From an uncultured Bacteroidia bacterium (lineage in GTDB: Bacteria; Bacteroidota; Bacteroidia; Bacteroidales; UBA932): DNA of 64,000 bases. Below the pieces are notes generated by a model. It saw only the letters and a list, made by a program, of their open reading frames with translations. It made no database searches and was not told where the DNA came from. The translations under genes and the position numbers were made by a program. Shown here piece after piece: positions 62,305 through 64,000 of the stretch. The number at the start of each line of letters is the position of its first letter. Position 1 is the stretch's first letter. The stretch covers positions 1-64,000 of the forward strand of contig CACWOH010000005.1 of the NCBI GenBank assembly GCA_902762435.1, in the 5' to 3' direction.

Positions 62305-64000
62305 ATGAGTACATCAAGTCCCTCTGGCTGGCGCCGATACAACATTTTCATTTCGTCCACGTTCAAGGACATGGACTTCGAGCGGGACATCATCAAGTTC
62401 CGCATCATCCCGGCCCTGAACCGTCGTTTCCGCGACCGGCGGGTCGAGCTCCAGGCCATCGATCTCCGCTTGGGCGTGAACACCTCGGACATGTCCGAGG
62501 CGGAGAGCGAGCGCAAGGTGCTTTCCGTGTGCACCTCCTGTATCGACAGCGCGCGCCCTTTCTTCATCGGACTGATCGGAAAACGCTACGGCTGGATCCC
62601 GCCCATGGAGCGCTGGCAGGAGTTTACCGCCAAACTCTCGGACGAGGAGCAGGCGCTGCTGGCCGGTACGGCTGGGTGCAGCGTGACGGAGATGGAAATC
62701 GTCTACGGCGCCCTCTCGCAAGAGAGTTTCGATACATCCCACGTCCTGTTCTACCTGCGTGATGACAGTTCCTACGAGGGACTGCCGGAAGATTTGCTGC
62801 CGGCCTTCTGCGACAGCGATCCGGAACTCCTCCGGAAACTGGATGCGCTCAAGGACAAGGTCCGCCGGCTCTTCGGTGCGTTGGGTGGAGAGGACGACCG
62901 CTGCACGCCGTATCGACTGGCCTGGCGCGACGGCCACTTCGAGGGGGAAGACTTCGAACGGATCGTGACGGAGCAGCTGGCCCGGCAGATTGAGCAGGAG
63001 ACTGCCCGGGAAGAGGAAGCCGGCGCTGCAAGCTGGTGGGCCCAGGAGAAGGAACTCGAAGAATCCACGCTGCAGCGCCTGCTGCCCGGCTCGGTGGAAA
63101 CCTATCTGGCCCCGGACCCGGACGAGAAAAAACGTAAACAAGAGGAGGATCCGTCCGACCGGGTGGTCTGGTATGTGCCGGGCATGGGCGCCAGCACATA
63201 CATGGCACAGGAATATGCCAGCTGGGACGAAGATGCGGATGTGGTGCGGCTGCTGGCCGTGTTCGGCCTGTCGGAATACAGCAATGCCATGCGTCCGGTA
63301 CTGGCTCGCTGGATCCATGAGCTCGCGCTGGTCACGGGCCGGGAGGAGATCCCGGACGACGACCAGTTGCTGGGCAAATTGCCTGAGACGGAGTTGAATG
63401 CCCTGTTCGCTTCGCTCGTACAGGAAGTTCGCGACGCAGACAAATATATCTACATTTTCCTCGACGACGTCGAGGCCCTCGAGACAACGGCAGCCAAGGA
63501 CCTGTACATGCCCTGGCTGGACCGGGTGGCGGATCAGGTGAACATCCTGGTGAACCTGCAGGATGAGAGCGAGGCCCGCACGAAATTCCTCTCGGCGCAC
63601 GCATACCCGGCCCGGTTGATGGTGCCCGGCATCGTGGATTCGGAGGATGCGGAAGCGCTGATTTCCCGCTATGAGAAGACGTATTTCCTGGAATTGCCCG
63701 CGGCTGTCCGGAAGGCCATGCTGGATATGGCGGACGATGACAAAGATTGCTTGTTGCCGATCAAGGTACACAACGTCTTCCGTCTTTTCGAATCCCTCAC
63801 CCAGGAGGATTTCAAGCGGATCCGCGCCAGCGAGGGCAGCCAGATTGACGCCATCAACGGCTATCTCGAAGAGATCTGGGGTGAGATGCCGGATACCCCT
63901 TACGACCTGATGACCCATATGGTCAACAATATTCTCTACAACCTCGGGCTGGGGGAGCAGATGCGCCAGGCTTTCTGGTACATTGCTGCAGCCCCGGGAG
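62305..64000 (+). CDS. DUF4062 / STAND-NTPase-like protein (truncated by window end)
   Basis: At least 565 residues, with the 3' end outside the window. Residues about 10-110 form a DUF4062/TEP1-like domain (YNIFISSTFKDMDFERD, VELQAIDLRLGV, FFIGLIGKRYGW). A STAND/NACHT-like ATPase region follows at about 285-480. Its P-loop position reads WYVPGMGASTYMAQ (293-298), lacking the GKS/T lysine, while the Walker B strand IYIFLDDVEAL (D387-D388) remains. It may be a pseudo-ATPase switch. In other STAND proteins the C-terminus, not visible here, carries sensor repeats. It is the last visible gene of the operon. Confidence 0.82.
   Translation, partial: MSTSSPSGWRRYNIFISSTFKDMDFERDIIKFRIIPALNRRFRDRRVELQAIDLRLGVNTSDMSEAESERKVLSVCTSCIDSARPFFIGLIGKRYGWIPPMERWQEFTAKLSDEEQALLAGTAGCSVTEMEIVYGALSQESFDTSHVLFYLRDDSSYEGLPEDLLPAFCDSDPELLRKLDALKDKVRRLFGALGGEDDRCTPYRLAWRDGHFEGEDFERIVTEQLARQIEQETAREEEAGAASWWAQEKELEESTLQRLLPGSVETYLAPDPDEKKRKQEEDPSDRVVWYVPGMGASTYMAQEYASWDEDADVVRLLAVFGLSEYSNAMRPVLARWIHELALVTGREEIPDDDQLLGKLPETELNALFASLVQEVRDADKYIYIFLDDVEALETTAAKDLYMPWLDRVADQVNILVNLQDESEARTKFLSAHAYPARLMVPGIVDSEDAEALISRYEKTYFLELPAAVRKAMLDMADDDKDCLLPIKVHNVFRLFESLTQEDFKRIRASEGSQIDAINGYLEEIWGEMPDTPYDLMTHMVNNILYNLGLGEQMRQAFWYIAAAPG

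Overview
The window looks like chromosomal DNA of a GC-rich Bacteroidales bacterium (phylum Bacteroidota). Four things point there: the recurrent promoter box TAnnTTTG upstream of genes; a type III glutamine synthetase; a long PurF-like amidotransferase beside gltBD; and general scarcity of Shine-Dalgarno sequences. I cannot name the genus from sequence alone. Genes are densely packed with many ATGA start/stop overlaps. No tRNA, 16S/23S rRNA, CRISPR array or prophage is visible.

Layout. 1-2150: a small lipoprotein gene, then a compact RAYT/REP unit (Y1-type transposase plus a small partner gene, bracketed by two pairs of inverted GGGGAAGGTC hairpins). 2150-4623: a LysR/OxyR-type regulator diverging from a TrkH potassium transporter. 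8382-4627 (minus): nadE, an alanine/sodium symporter and a thioesterase. 8400-26258 (plus): a long nitrogen-assimilation block of glutamine synthetase III, gltB, gltD, pyrG, a PurF-like enzyme, P-II, ammonium channel, outer-membrane barrel, asnB and glmS. Nearly every enzyme here makes or consumes glutamine, and the first gene is preceded by a Gln/Asn-rich leader peptide and a long hairpin that look like a transcription attenuator. 26263-33996: AmmeMemoRadiSam genes, a deoxyribosyltransferase-like protein, deoxyribonucleotidase, carbonic anhydrase, an Fe-S aldo/keto reductase, an M64 peptidase, thiL and a DUF1232 protein. 41371-34006 (minus): tamB, an RsmI-like methylase, mtaB and a PhnP-like hydrolase. 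41505-49576: tsaD, two flavoproteins, a GH2 glycosidase, mnmA, cytidine deaminase and the SRP RNA.

49571-64000 is the most unusual part. A divergent M48 peptidase with a TerB-like tail faces a tight run of at least nine plus-strand genes. In order these are a Sel1-repeat protein, an unknown protein, a TerB-like protein, a multi-zinc-ribbon protein, a membrane Ser/Thr kinase with a C-terminal peptidoglycan-binding domain, a four-module CbxX-type AAA+ protein, a zinc-ribbon/FHA protein, a PP2C phosphatase, and a DUF4062/STAND-like protein cut by the window end. Kinase, phosphatase and phosphothreonine reader in one operon with AAA+ and STAND modules read as a phospho-signalling system for envelope stress or defence. 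The kinase starts with seven heptads containing threonine, a plausible docking array for the FHA protein. I know no described system with exactly this composition. It recalls, but is not, the published TerY-P association of TerB-type proteins with kinase and PP2C, and the kinase/phosphatase/FHA trio of type VI secretion.
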